A DNA stretch of 46,505 nt from an uncultured Oleiphilus sp. (GCA_913020245.1 CAJWAD010000017.1:1-46505); one strand, 5' to 3'; shown: positions 28,480-36,965, numbered from the stretch's first letter. Notes: generated by a model not told the origin, from the letters alone. A program made the numbers and translations.

Positions 28480-29856
28480 ATGAGTTTAGTTTTGCCCATT
28501 CTTGTGGCGTGTCTTGCCTTAATGTCAATCGCCATATCACCGCGAGCAAAACTTACCGAAGGTTTTTTTGGCGGTTTGTCACCCGATGGCAAACTACCGG
28601 GGCTTTTGACCATGGTTCTGAGCCAAATCACTACGTGGATATTTGCTCGATCGCTACTAAACGCGGCGATTCTTGGGTTTTACTATGGGATTTGGGGGGC
28701 ACTTGCGTATGCCGCATACTATTTATCGTTTCTAACGGGTGGTGCGATTATTGATTCGTTACGCTTTCGGCATGGCTATAACAGCATACAAGCATTCCTT
28801 TATGAACGCTTTGGCAGCTCAGGCACCAGTTGCTACAACTTTGTAATTGCGCTCAGATTATTAAGCGAAGTATTCGCAAACATTCTCGTTATCGGCATTC
28901 TATTTGGCGACTCAGGCAGCCAAGCATACACAATCGCCATCATGGCGTTTGCCTCAATTACCCTAATTTATTCAATGTTGGGCGGCTTACACGCGTCACT
29001 GCGCACCGACGTGGTTCAAATGGTTATCTTTGTTGCGGTGCTTATTGCACTAATGGCCAGTGCATTTAATGCAGACGTGATGACGTTCGTTAACCTATTA
29101 TCCGTCGACTTTAATGCGTCTGAACCGGGCCCTATCTTGCTAGCTGTCGCGTTGTTACAAGTATGGAGTTACCCAATGCATGATCCGGTGATGATGGACC
29201 GTGGCTTTATTGCTGATCGCGCCACAACCAAAGCCAGTTTCTTACATGCGGCATGGATTAGTGTTCTGTGTATTACCGCTTTCGGCAGCTTAGGCGTGGT
29301 GGCCGGCGCACTCGGTCATGAAGGCGAAGCAATGACTGCCGTTCTCAGTCGCATTTTGGGCGATGTGCCAATGCTGCTATTCAACGCCGCCTTGGTAATT
29401 TCCGCCATGTCGACCCTAGATAGCGCGTTCTCCAGCGCATCCAAACTGGTTGCCGTCGATATGAAGGTGCTCAACCCAACGATTCGTAACGGTCGGCTGG
29501 TAATGGTTGCGTTTATGGGGTTGGGGTTAGCGATGGTTTTCTTAGGCAACAAAGATCTATTTAGTGCTGTTGCTGTGAGTGGCACGGCCTCAATGTATCT
29601 AGCGCCGGTTATCTTTTTCTCGCTCTGGGGGAATCAACGCGACATTCCAGTATGGGCCTATCTTTGCAGTTTTAGTTTTGCATTTTTCGGTGCCGTGCTT
29701 TATTTCACTGAGTCGTCAGGTTATACCCAATTCCTAGGAGATGCGCATAAATATACCAAGCTTCTTTGGATCTCTCTGAGCGTTTTAATCGGCGGAATTA
29801 TTGCGTTTGCCCTCGGAATGCTCACGCGCACAAAAAAGCTTGCGCCATCGTCTTAA
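28480..29856 (+). CDS. Sodium:solute symporter family (SSS) transporter
   Basis: Integral membrane transporter of the SSS family, which use sodium gradients to import small organic solutes. The start is placed at ATG 28480 (MSLVLPILVACLALMSIAI), after CCGGAG with 6 bases spacing; the in-frame ATG at 28450 has no ribosome-binding site. The 458-residue product shows about 13 hydrophobic segments. RHGYNSIQAFLYERFGSSG, TLIYSMLGGLHASLRTDVVQ and the central SAMSTLDSAFSSASKLV segment, with Ser/Thr-rich sodium-site character, fit the family. The substrate cannot be told. The next gene, 45 bases downstream, encodes a metallophosphoesterase-family protein. Confidence 0.85.
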   Translation: MSLVLPILVACLALMSIAISPRAKLTEGFFGGLSPDGKLPGLLTMVLSQITTWIFARSLLNAAILGFYYGIWGALAYAAYYLSFLTGGAIIDSLRFRHGYNSIQAFLYERFGSSGTSCYNFVIALRLLSEVFANILVIGILFGDSGSQAYTIAIMAFASITLIYSMLGGLHASLRTDVVQMVIFVAVLIALMASAFNADVMTFVNLLSVDFNASEPGPILLAVALLQVWSYPMHDPVMMDRGFIADRATTKASFLHAAWISVLCITAFGSLGVVAGALGHEGEAMTAVLSRILGDVPMLLFNAALVISAMSTLDSAFSSASKLVAVDMKVLNPTIRNGRLVMVAFMGLGLAMVFLGNKDLFSAVAVSGTASMYLAPVIFFSLWGNQRDIPVWAYLCSFSFAFFGAVLYFTESSGYTQFLGDAHKYTKLLWISLSVLIGGIIAFALGMLTRTKKLAPSS

Positions 29857-29901
29857 TCATTTGTTTCTGCTTACCTGACCGGCTAAAAACGGCATACTGT
29901 G

Positions 29902-30756
29902 ATGACCTTAATTAATGACCTGGGCACACTACACAAAGATCTGCTCATTTTTGGTGGCCCATATAGCAATTTACAAGCACTCGAAGCCATCAAAGCCTAC
30001 GCAGACGCTCAGGCATTCGCTCCTGATCAAATTATCTGTACTGGTGATATAGCCGCGTACTGCGCGCAGCCAGAAGAATGTATACAACTCGTAAAAAACT
30101 GGGGCATTCACGTCGTAAAAGGCAATTGTGAAGAATCGCTGGCGGCGCAACAAGATGACTGCGGTTGCGGGTTTGAACAAGGCAGTGCCTGCGATGTGCT
30201 ATCCCAGTCTTGGTATCGTTATGCCGCGCAGAACATTAGCCAAAATAGCGCTACTTGGATGCATACGCTTCCAGAGTATATTTATTTTACACTCGCAGAC
30301 GTCCGGTTTTGCGCGCTTCACGGCAGCGCTAATTCGATAAACGAATTCATCTTTGCATCGCATCCGGCGCACACTATGCAAGCGCAAACAATTGCACTCG
30401 AGTGCGACATCGCACTCGGCGGCCATTGCGGCCTACCCTTTGGAAAACAACTCAGCTCAAAAAGTTATTGGCTCAATGCAGGCGTTATTGGTATGCCTGC
30501 AAATGATGGCGAAACCAGTACATGGTTCATGCGCATTGATAAAGAAGGTACAAGCCCTGTGGCCTCGTGGCATAGACTCGACTATGACCACCATAATGCG
30601 CAACAGGCCATGCACCATAATAAGCTTCCAGAAGCCTATTCGCAGAGCCTAGAAACCGGTTTATGGCCAAACATGGACGTATTACCGTCAGCCGAAAAGA
30701 ATGCTCAAGGAAAAAGAATAGCGCTCAATTCAATGCGATTGGCGATTCAGAAATAA
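29902..30756 (+). CDS. Metallophosphoesterase-family protein with altered first motif
   Basis: A 284-residue protein (ATG 29902; GTG 29899 is adjacent and possible) of the calcineurin-like phosphoesterase group. Recognisable motifs are ICTGDIAAYCAQPEECIQL, VVKGNCEESLAAQQDDCGCGFEQGS, CALHGSAN and LGGHCGLPFG. WLNAGVIGMPANDGET follows, where enzymes of this family place their last substrate-binding segment. The first metal motif, normally DxH in SDIHGN, reads FGGPYSNLQAL and lacks both the Asp and the His. I recall a marine and alphaproteobacterial subfamily that shares GGPYSN and CGCGFEQGS, so this is probably a family trait and not damage. A DCGC cysteine pair may form another site. Confidence 0.75.
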   Translation: MTLINDLGTLHKDLLIFGGPYSNLQALEAIKAYADAQAFAPDQIICTGDIAAYCAQPEECIQLVKNWGIHVVKGNCEESLAAQQDDCGCGFEQGSACDVLSQSWYRYAAQNISQNSATWMHTLPEYIYFTLADVRFCALHGSANSINEFIFASHPAHTMQAQTIALECDIALGGHCGLPFGKQLSSKSYWLNAGVIGMPANDGETSTWFMRIDKEGTSPVASWHRLDYDHHNAQQAMHHNKLPEAYSQSLETGLWPNMDVLPSAEKNAQGKRIALNSMRLAIQK

Positions 30757-30786
30757 AGCATTCGGGCGAGCCAACCAACACAGCCA

Positions 30787-31041
30787 TTAAATGCCAATAT
30801 TTTTCATTGTATCGAGCAGATTCTTGAGTACAGCGCTCAACTGCGGGTGCTTTAATTCTGTCTCATTAAGAAACACCTCCAAAGACTCGACCAAACTCGG
30901 TTCAGGGGCTTCATCATCACCCAAGGTATGAATATGTCGCTCTAACGCACTCAGCAGTTGATCTTGCTGAGGGCTTTGCATATCGGATGCAAAGCGTTCG
31001 TTAATTTCACCAATTAGTGCTATCGCTTTTTCTTTCGGCAT
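30787..31041 (-). CDS. DUF4404 small protein
   Basis: An 84-residue, acidic, probably helical cytoplasmic protein with no signal peptide. The pattern (two helical segments, LLSALERHIHTL in the middle and a C-terminal HPQLSAVLKNLLDTMKNIGI) fits the DUF4404 family, whose members usually end in NMGI or NIGI. It is convergent with the metallophosphoesterase gene and divergent from the PLP enzyme gene. Function unknown. Confidence 0.8.
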   Translation of the reverse strand: MPKEKAIALIGEINERFASDMQSPQQDQLLSALERHIHTLGDDEAPEPSLVESLEVFLNETELKHPQLSAVLKNLLDTMKNIGI

Positions 31042-31184
31042 GGCAGCAATCCTCTCGGTTTGTATTGCTCTAGCCTAACGCTAGACAACGAATACATCCA
31101 CAATTTCACTGCATTCTGCACAAAATTGCGCTATGTTTGAGCGCATAAAAAGTGTTTCAAACAATAATTAGAAAACGTGAACTG

Positions 31185-32393
31185 ATGGATTCGTTAAGCC
31201 CAAACATTGAGCACAGCTCCCCTCACTATTTTAAAAAAATAGCGCAGTGTTTGCGTGAGGAACATATTGCTCAACCCACGCTGATCATCGATAAGCAAGC
31301 ATTTGACCACAATTTAACGCTACTCTCGGCCCTGAGCAAAGGCTTGAAGTTCCGTCTTGTCGCGAAATCACTTCCGAGCTTAGCGTTGATAGATTATGTG
31401 CAAGGCTTTATGAACAGCCGGCAGGTCATGAGTTTCCATCTGCCGTTTATCAAACTGATCTGTCAAAGCCTACCCCAAGCGGACGTGCTGGTGGGCAAAC
31501 CGATGACGGCCATAGGGGTCGAACAGTTTTATCGCTGGTATGAAACACAAACGATAGCGTTCCAACCTGCGCAGCAATTGCAATGGTTAGTTGACTCTCT
31601 TGATCGGCTCAAAGCATATGAAGCGATTGCTAAAAGCACCATACAACCCTTGCAAATTAATCTCGAAATTGACGTGGGACTGCATCGTGGCGGCATAACA
31701 TGCTTGGAAGAATTCGAACAATGCCTGCTCTTTTTGCAACGCTCAGAGCACCTAAGCTTTTCCGGTTTAATGGGCTATGAGGCGCACATCCATAAAGTAC
31801 CCAGCTTTCTTGGCGGGCCCAATAAGGCTGCAGAAAAAACCGCAGCGCGCTATGCACAATTTTTAGAAGTAATGGAGTTTATCGTTGGGAGCCGCGACCG
31901 TTATTGTATTAATACCGGTGGCAGCACCACGTTTAACCTTTATCAAGGCCGTGGACTAGCCAATGAGATTGCTTGCGGTTCCCTATTGCTAAAGCCTAGT
32001 GATTTCGACCTAGACGTGCTTAGAGAATTTAAACCGGCTTTATTTATCGCAACGCCTATTTTAAAAACCATAACCAAACCAGAGTTACCGGGTGTCGAAA
32101 AAATTAGCCCGCTATTAAGAACCTTGGGCGTCTTGCCGCAACGCGCTTGTTTTATTTATGGCGGAAATTGGATGGCGCGCCCAATTTACCCCAGACATAG
32201 CAAGTTATTTAACGCCTTCGGCCATTCAAGTAATCAAGAGATGTACACTTTGCCAAACAAGCCGATAGATGATGAAACATACTTATTTATGCGGCCGACA
32301 CAAAGTGAAGCCTTGATGCTTGGGTTTGGAGACATTGCCATTTATGAGCACGGAAAAATTATTGACTGGTGGCCGGTCTTTAACGCAAGCTAA
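31185..32393 (+). CDS. PLP-dependent fold-type III enzyme (DSD1/D-threonine-aldolase-like)
   Basis: A 402-residue enzyme of the alanine-racemase-like N-terminal barrel class that includes D-threonine aldolase and eukaryotic-type D-serine dehydratase. The start PTLIIDKQAFDHNL and LKFRLVAKSLPSLAL place the PLP lysine in VAKS. NLEIDVGLHRGGI, GLMGYEAHIH and INTGGSTTF are the expected barrel strands. A C-terminal FGDIAIYEHGKIIDWWPVF closes the beta domain. I chose ATG 31185; an in-frame GTG at 31152 is possible, and neither has a clear ribosome-binding site. The true substrate is unknown; a D-amino acid or hydroxy-amino acid is plausible. A predicted transporter gene follows closely. Confidence 0.82.
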   Translation: MDSLSPNIEHSSPHYFKKIAQCLREEHIAQPTLIIDKQAFDHNLTLLSALSKGLKFRLVAKSLPSLALIDYVQGFMNSRQVMSFHLPFIKLICQSLPQADVLVGKPMTAIGVEQFYRWYETQTIAFQPAQQLQWLVDSLDRLKAYEAIAKSTIQPLQINLEIDVGLHRGGITCLEEFEQCLLFLQRSEHLSFSGLMGYEAHIHKVPSFLGGPNKAAEKTAARYAQFLEVMEFIVGSRDRYCINTGGSTTFNLYQGRGLANEIACGSLLLKPSDFDLDVLREFKPALFIATPILKTITKPELPGVEKISPLLRTLGVLPQRACFIYGGNWMARPIYPRHSKLFNAFGHSSNQEMYTLPNKPIDDETYLFMRPTQSEALMLGFGDIAIYEHGKIIDWWPVFNAS

Positions 32394-32422
32394 TGCGCCT
32401 TATTTAGTTGCCTCAAAATAAC

Positions 32423-33616
32423 ATGTTTATCGCTTACTACCTGCTATTCCCTGCTCTACTGTGCTACCTATGTTTGAAATTTCCAGCCCTCGATCGTGTT
32501 GGTTTAGTGTTGCTTTGCTTTGCGATGGGTATTGTGGGATCAGTATTTTTCGATATATTGCCAAATTTAAATGGCACGACCGAAGCCGCTAGTGCATTGC
32601 AAACACAAATCAGTGAGGCAGCCATTGCCGTCGCGTTGCCGCTATTACTCTTTTCGATGGATTTTAACGCGGCGTTCAAACTTGCCAAATCATGTGCATT
32701 AGCAATGGCGCTTGCACTGCTTAGCATTGTAAGTTGCTGCATCATACTGAGCGTTGTGTTCGCGCCCTACCTAGAGCATACCTGGCAAGTCGCGGGTCTT
32801 GCTGTTGGGGCTTATACTGGCGGTGGGCCTAACATGGCAGCAATTCATAGCGCGATAGAGAGCCATCAAAGCATTTTTATAACAATGACCAGCTATGACA
32901 TTTTACTCTCCGCCATTTATTTGCTTGTCGCGATTTCAATACTCAAGCCAATAGCCAGCCGCTTTCTAAGACCTTTCAACCCTGCCATAAATGACATCGA
33001 AAATGAGCGACAAGGCCATGCGGACAAGTTCGCGCATCTTGAGCGAGAAGGCGCGGCAGCCTACCTTAGCCTGTGTTCAAGGACGGGGCTCGTGAAGTGT
33101 ATTCAGGCGCTTGGTCTCTCTGCTTTGGCTGTGTTGGCAAGTGTGGGTATCGCGGGCTTATTTCCAACCTCTATGCAATCAGCAGGCACCATCATTCTGA
33201 TCACTACACTGGGTGCCGCAGCCTCATTTATCCCCACCGTGCGCAACCTCAAGCAAAGCTTTCATTTGGGCATGTATCTCATCCTTATTTTTTGTTTCAC
33301 CATGGGTAACGCCACGGATATACGCTTATTTTTAACGCTTGATTTTACTCTTTTTAGCTTTATCGGAGCCCTGCTTATTGCCAGCTTAATTGTTCATGCA
33401 TTGCTATGTAGGCTTTGTAAGATCGATGCTGACACCTACGTCATAAGCGCGTCGGCGGCAATAATGTCGGTGCCGTTTATGCCCGTTGTATCAAGCGCTA
33501 TTAATAACCGAGCCCTTTTGGTGCCGGGTCTCGCTATCGCAATTGTTGGCTATGTATTAGGTAATTATTTAGGCATCGCCACTGCCTTGAGCTTGCGTGC
33601 ATTACTTGGTCTGTAA
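32423..33616 (+). CDS. DUF819-family integral membrane protein
   Basis: A 397-residue membrane protein with about 11-12 hydrophobic segments. The family pattern is visible in GLAVGAYTGGGPNMAAI and, in the second half, YVISASAAIMSVPFMPVVSSAI. LIPGLAIAIVGYVLGNYLGIA-like sequence near the end fits DUF819. A hydrophilic loop (ENERQGHADKFAHLEREG) lies in the middle. The start could be ATG 32423 or TTG 32408; I prefer the ATG, though no strong ribosome-binding site is seen. It starts 30 bases after the PLP enzyme gene and is likely cotranscribed with it. Relatives are predicted transporters of unknown substrate; export or uptake of a compound linked to the PLP enzyme is inference. Confidence 0.85.
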   Translation: MFIAYYLLFPALLCYLCLKFPALDRVGLVLLCFAMGIVGSVFFDILPNLNGTTEAASALQTQISEAAIAVALPLLLFSMDFNAAFKLAKSCALAMALALLSIVSCCIILSVVFAPYLEHTWQVAGLAVGAYTGGGPNMAAIHSAIESHQSIFITMTSYDILLSAIYLLVAISILKPIASRFLRPFNPAINDIENERQGHADKFAHLEREGAAAYLSLCSRTGLVKCIQALGLSALAVLASVGIAGLFPTSMQSAGTIILITTLGAAASFIPTVRNLKQSFHLGMYLILIFCFTMGNATDIRLFLTLDFTLFSFIGALLIASLIVHALLCRLCKIDADTYVISASAAIMSVPFMPVVSSAINNRALLVPGLAIAIVGYVLGNYLGIATALSLRALLGL

Positions 33617-33637
33617 ACGCACAAAAAGTGAGGATTG

Positions 33638-34033
33638 TTAGTCTTTACCCTGCTCAAGTTGCCACGCTTCAATCGCTTCATCGGCGGCGCGAAACGCTTC
33701 TAAACCAGATGGCATGCCGCAATACACCGCAGAGTGCAGCAAGACTTCTTGAATTTCTTGCACCGTGCAACCGTTACGCAAAGCACCACGCACATGCCCT
33801 TTTAGCTCATTAGACGCTTTTAATGCGGCCAACGTAGCAATGGTTATCAAGCTGCGCGTTTGCCGAGTAAGCGTGCCACGCGCCCAGACTTCGCCCCACG
33901 CGTTTGCCGTTGCCAATTCTTGCATGGGCATCGTAAACTCGCTGGCATTATCGAGTGCTTTATCGACAAATGCGTCACTCATTACCTCTCTTCGTATTTT
34001 AAGCCCTGTATCAAATTTCTCGTTTCTACTCAT
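33638..34033 (-). CDS. Carboxymuconolactone decarboxylase (CMD) family protein
   Basis: A 131-residue alpha-helical protein of the CMD/AhpD-like family, closest by pattern to PcaC-type gamma-carboxymuconolactone decarboxylases. Visible features are WGEVWARGTLTRQTRSLITIATLAAL, ELKGHVRGALRNGCTVQEIQEVLLHSAVYCGMPSGLEAFRAA. It lacks the CxxC redox pair of AhpD; there is one Cys in NGCT and one in YCGMP. No aromatic degradation genes accompany it, so the true substrate may differ. It is convergent with the DUF819 gene and stands alone. Confidence 0.88.
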   Translation of the reverse strand: MSRNEKFDTGLKIRREVMSDAFVDKALDNASEFTMPMQELATANAWGEVWARGTLTRQTRSLITIATLAALKASNELKGHVRGALRNGCTVQEIQEVLLHSAVYCGMPSGLEAFRAADEAIEAWQLEQGKD

Positions 34034-34359
34034 CTAATTTACAGCCTCTTATCGAACGTATCGTGCGTAAGTAATTGAATTTCCAACATTATGGCTTGGT
34101 CTCGATAAACAATAAAGCAGCATACTCATAAGCGTATGCAACGCTTACAATTTCGATCAAAGCGCGATCACATGAGAAAAAAAGCAATGATAATTTGAGG
34201 CATCCATATGTACACCGCGTATAAAAATGTGGAGCCTGCTTATCGCTTAATGGTGATTAGCGAGCAATGAGCAAACTGAGTCTTCTGGGTAAAACCGGCG
34301 CCTCTTTAGTCTCCAAAAAGGGCAAATAATTATCATATGTAAAGTAGACGTGCCTTGGC
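34034..34359. other. Intergenic region, no gene seen
   Basis: A 326-base AT-rich spacer between the CMD gene start and the end of the quinone-oxidoreductase-like gene. It must hold the CMD promoter. No open frame, RNA gene or clear terminator was found. Confidence 0.45.
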
Positions 34360-35304
34360 CTATATTTCGTTTGAAACTCGAATAATAATTCTTCCTTGCC
34401 GACCTCTCTCATTCAAACGCTTCATAGCAAGGCTGTAATCTTCTAATTTATAGACGCGGTCACTAAATACTTTCAGCTTGCCTTCCGCTACCCAATTTGA
34501 GATTCGTGTTAACTGCGCATTGTTGCCTCTATCTACCATTAAATATTTGGTTTTTTTTGCGGTGAAGAGGCTACTTATAATATTGCTCAGATGTTGGTTG
34601 GGTTCAGCGGGTATGAATACGCCACGGGGTTTGAGTAGGTGTTGAATAGCCTTAAAACGCTTTAGATTTGATAAATCGAATAGTAGATCAAATTGTTGAT
34701 CTAGCGCCTCAATTGGCAATTGATTGTAATCAACGATGTCATCTGCTCCGAGGCGTCTAAGAAATTCGTCTTGTTCTGAGCCAGCAACCGCTGTCACACT
34801 CGCGCCGAAGAGCTTTGCCAACTGGATAGCATAAACACCTAACCCTCCCGCCGCGCCATTAATCAACACTTTAGATCCTTTCGTCACACCCGCTAAGTTT
34901 TCTAAAGCCTCGAGACTCGTTAAAGCCCCTAATGGCAAAGCGGCCGCCTGTTCAAAGCTTAAACCAACCGGCATACAAGCCATATAATCTTCACATACAC
35001 TGATTACTTCTTGATGCGTCTTTACCCCCTTTATCAGATTAACGTAACCAAAGACTTTATCCCCTTTTGTGAAATTTTGACCACTTTCTAAAACGATGCC
35101 TGAGAACTCAATACCTGTTTTTACCGGGTAATTCCCCCCTGATAATTTCAGTAATAAATCATATTTACCTTCTATGTTTTCAATATCCAATTTGTTCAAC
35201 GATGCGCATACCACTTTGACGAGTAGTTCGTTGCGTTTAGCCGTGGGCTGATCAAGATCCTCTCTGAGACAGATACCTTTGTTTTCGACTACTAGTCCTT
35301 TCAT
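34360..35304 (-). CDS. Zinc-independent MDR-family NAD(P)-dependent oxidoreductase (quinone-oxidoreductase-like)
   Basis: A 314-residue medium-chain dehydrogenase/reductase. The N-terminal GroES-like domain contains VVCASLNKLDIENIEG and GIEFSGIVLESG. The NADPH-binding domain has GAAGGLGVYAIQLAKLFGASVTAVAG. The zinc ligands of alcohol dehydrogenases are missing, as in quinone oxidoreductases and enoyl reductases. It ends with RLNERGRQGRIIIRV, the family closing motif. It is divergent from a TetR-type gene, and two strong palindromes lie between them. The likely arrangement is repression by that TetR protein and induction by an electrophile or quinone; this is inference. Confidence 0.9.
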   Translation of the reverse strand: MKGLVVENKGICLREDLDQPTAKRNELLVKVVCASLNKLDIENIEGKYDLLLKLSGGNYPVKTGIEFSGIVLESGQNFTKGDKVFGYVNLIKGVKTHQEVISVCEDYMACMPVGLSFEQAAALPLGALTSLEALENLAGVTKGSKVLINGAAGGLGVYAIQLAKLFGASVTAVAGSEQDEFLRRLGADDIVDYNQLPIEALDQQFDLLFDLSNLKRFKAIQHLLKPRGVFIPAEPNQHLSNIISSLFTAKKTKYLMVDRGNNAQLTRISNWVAEGKLKVFSDRVYKLEDYSLAMKRLNERGRQGRIIIRVSNEI

Positions 35305-35331
35305 ATAAATTCCAATCTAATACGGCAATAC

Positions 35332-35347
35332 TAGGTCGGATGACCTA
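35332..35347. promoter_or_regulatory. Operator 1 of the MDR/TetR intergenic region
   Basis: TAGGTC-GGAT-GACCTA, a 16-base inverted repeat with 6-base arms. It lies 28 bases upstream of the oxidoreductase ATG. Its centre is 30 bases from the centre of the second site, so both lie on one face of the helix. Confidence 0.8.
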
Positions 35348-35361
35348 ATCTATGGAAAATA

Positions 35362-35377
35362 TAGGTCGAGCGACCTA
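35362..35377. promoter_or_regulatory. Operator 2 of the MDR/TetR intergenic region
   Basis: TAGGTCG-AG-CGACCTA, a 16-base inverted repeat with 7-base arms that shares the TAGGTC half-site of operator 1. It lies 41 bases upstream of the TetR GTG start and fits a TetR dimer site. Confidence 0.82.
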
Positions 35378-35418
35378 TCATGTCAATATGGGGCCGATGA
35401 TATGCTTGAAGGAAGACC

Positions 35419-35988
35419 GTGAAAAAAAATGCAAAAACAGAACAAATCCTTGATATCGCTTTAGTAATTCTAGAAAAAAATGGCGATTATGGCGTCACCA
35501 TGCGGCAGGTGGCCGCGCAGTCAGGTATGTCACTGAGTAATGTTCAGTACTATTTCAAAAATAAAGACGAGCTGCTTAAAGCGATGGCTGACAGATACTT
35601 CAGTCAATGTCTCAGCGACTTAAGAAACATAAAGCAGCTTGGGAGCCACGACGTACTGCATGATGAACTTTATATGACTCTGATGGCTTTTCTTAATCAC
35701 GGCGCGTCTATTTCTGAAATGTGTAAGATCTTCAGAGAATACTGGGCAATTTCTTCACGAAACAGCGTCATTAAGAAATATGTGCACGACTATTACCGGG
35801 AAATGGCGGGTATCCTGATGGATAAATTACAACCCGCAGCAAAGAGCGATCACGCAACATCTGATGCGGTTTCGATCATTATCCCTTACATCGAAGGATA
35901 TTCGATTACCGCTGAGGCAATGCCTCAAACGCTGGCGCAAATTACTGAGTTACTAACTTCAATCTGCTGTCAGCTACTTAACGAATGA
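35419..35988 (+). CDS. TetR/AcrR-family transcriptional regulator
   Basis: A 189-residue regulator that starts with GTG 35419, a few bases after AAGGAAG. The N-terminal helix-turn-helix domain is typical: ILDIALVILEKNGDYGVTMRQVAAQSGMSLSNVQYYFKNKDELLKAM. The C-terminal ligand-binding domain is helical and not close to a named subfamily that I recognise. It is divergent from an MDR oxidoreductase gene and two 16-base palindromes lie in the shared spacer. It probably represses itself and the oxidoreductase. A strong terminator follows the stop. Confidence 0.92.
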   Translation: MKKNAKTEQILDIALVILEKNGDYGVTMRQVAAQSGMSLSNVQYYFKNKDELLKAMADRYFSQCLSDLRNIKQLGSHDVLHDELYMTLMAFLNHGASISEMCKIFREYWAISSRNSVIKKYVHDYYREMAGILMDKLQPAAKSDHATSDAVSIIIPYIEGYSITAEAMPQTLAQITELLTSICCQLLNE

Positions 35989-36008
35989 TAATTTCATCCA
36001 AGTTCTTA

Positions 36009-36038
36009 AAAAAGCCGATCTATTGAGATCGGCTTTTT
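36009..36038. terminator. Bidirectional intrinsic terminator
   Basis: AAAAAGCCGATCT and AGATCGGCTTTTT form a 13-base-pair stem around a 4-base loop, with T-runs in both directions. It lies between the convergent TetR gene and the DUF1456 gene. Confidence 0.9.
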
Positions 36039-36061
36039 TTGTGATAGCACGTTGTCTAACG

Positions 36062-36544
36062 CTACTTGTAGTGCTTCGCCATTCCGTCCAGAACATTGCG
36101 GAGCACTTGGTCCAAACACTCTCTATAGTTTTTATGCCCTGGGCGTCGAAACAGAGCGCTAAGCTCATGTTTACTCATCATAAAGTCACTAAGCGATAGA
36201 ATCTGTAACAGGTCATCAGCTTGCAGGTCTAGGGCAATCTTGAGCTTACGCAGCACTACGTTATTGTTTAGAACGCTTTCTGGCTCCGGCGGCTCATCAC
36301 CTTTCGGGCCCCGATATTTAATGATTAAACCGTTTAAGAACCGAATAAACGCATCGTTCTCACAGTGCTTAAAGCCTTCATCATCGTCACGAGCAAGCCA
36401 TGCTACAATCTGTGATTGGCTTGCCTTGCAGCCTCCCAACGCAAAAATATCAGCCATCGTTTGATCGTTGAAATCAAAAATATAGCGTACACGGCGCAAC
36501 ACATCGTTATTGTTAATAGCGTTCTCCTCTCGACTGAGTGTCAT
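36062..36544 (-). CDS. DUF1456 (YehS-like) protein
   Basis: A protein of up to 160 residues built from two copies of a helical DUF1456 unit: NNNDVLRRVRYIFDFNDQTMADIFALGG at the start and NNNVVLRKLKIALDLQADDLLQILSLSD in the second half. The function is unknown. ATG 36544 would overlap the upstream gene by 32 bases. An alternative start is ATT at 36517. It lies 6 bases after a GAGGAG site, overlaps the upstream stop by one base (ATTAA), and aligns with the first residue of E. coli YehS as I recall it. No ATG exists between these points. The pair is translationally coupled in either case. Confidence 0.88.
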   Translation of the reverse strand: MTLSREENAINNNDVLRRVRYIFDFNDQTMADIFALGGCKASQSQIVAWLARDDDEGFKHCENDAFIRFLNGLIIKYRGPKGDEPPEPESVLNNNVVLRKLKIALDLQADDLLQILSLSDFMMSKHELSALFRRPGHKNYRECLDQVLRNVLDGMAKHYK

Positions 36545-36818
36545 TCGCCTTAACCGGCTTTGGCGTAATTTCGACGTAAACAGTTTTACTACCGTTTTCT
36601 ACAAGCGCATCAATGCTACTCGAAAGAGATTGCAAAGGCACACTCTCTGCCAACGCCTCTGACTGCCCTACTCTACATTCGAACCCCCAGTATTTTGCGT
36701 CAGGCGGTAACGGGCTTTTACGCTCTTTAGTAAGGTACTTCTTAATATCATGTCGAATAGAATCGACAATACGAGGTACTTTCACTTTGGGGTGTTCTAA
36801 CTTAAAGGTCTTTTTCAT
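36513..36818 (-). CDS. DUF6172 small protein
   Basis: A 101-residue cytoplasmic protein, basic at the N-terminus (MKKTFKLEHPKVKVPRIVDSIRHDIKKYL) with conserved YWGFECRVG and a C-terminal VYVEITPKP strand. This pattern fits the DUF6172 family. Its last codons hold the ribosome-binding site of the DUF1456 gene. Function unknown. Confidence 0.82.
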   Translation of the reverse strand: MKKTFKLEHPKVKVPRIVDSIRHDIKKYLTKERKSPLPPDAKYWGFECRVGQSEALAESVPLQSLSSSIDALVENGSKTVYVEITPKPVKANDTQSRGERY

Positions 36819-36965
36819 TGGGGTCCTATGCGGGGACAGTTAAGTCGTCATTGCGACGAAAAAATGCGCTTCGGCTTTCTAAGACGTGAAGTGTAGTGTT
36901 TACGCGACGCTTGTGCCATCTCTATGGCATTTATTCACAAATAAGGTGGTAACTAAGAAAGTCTC

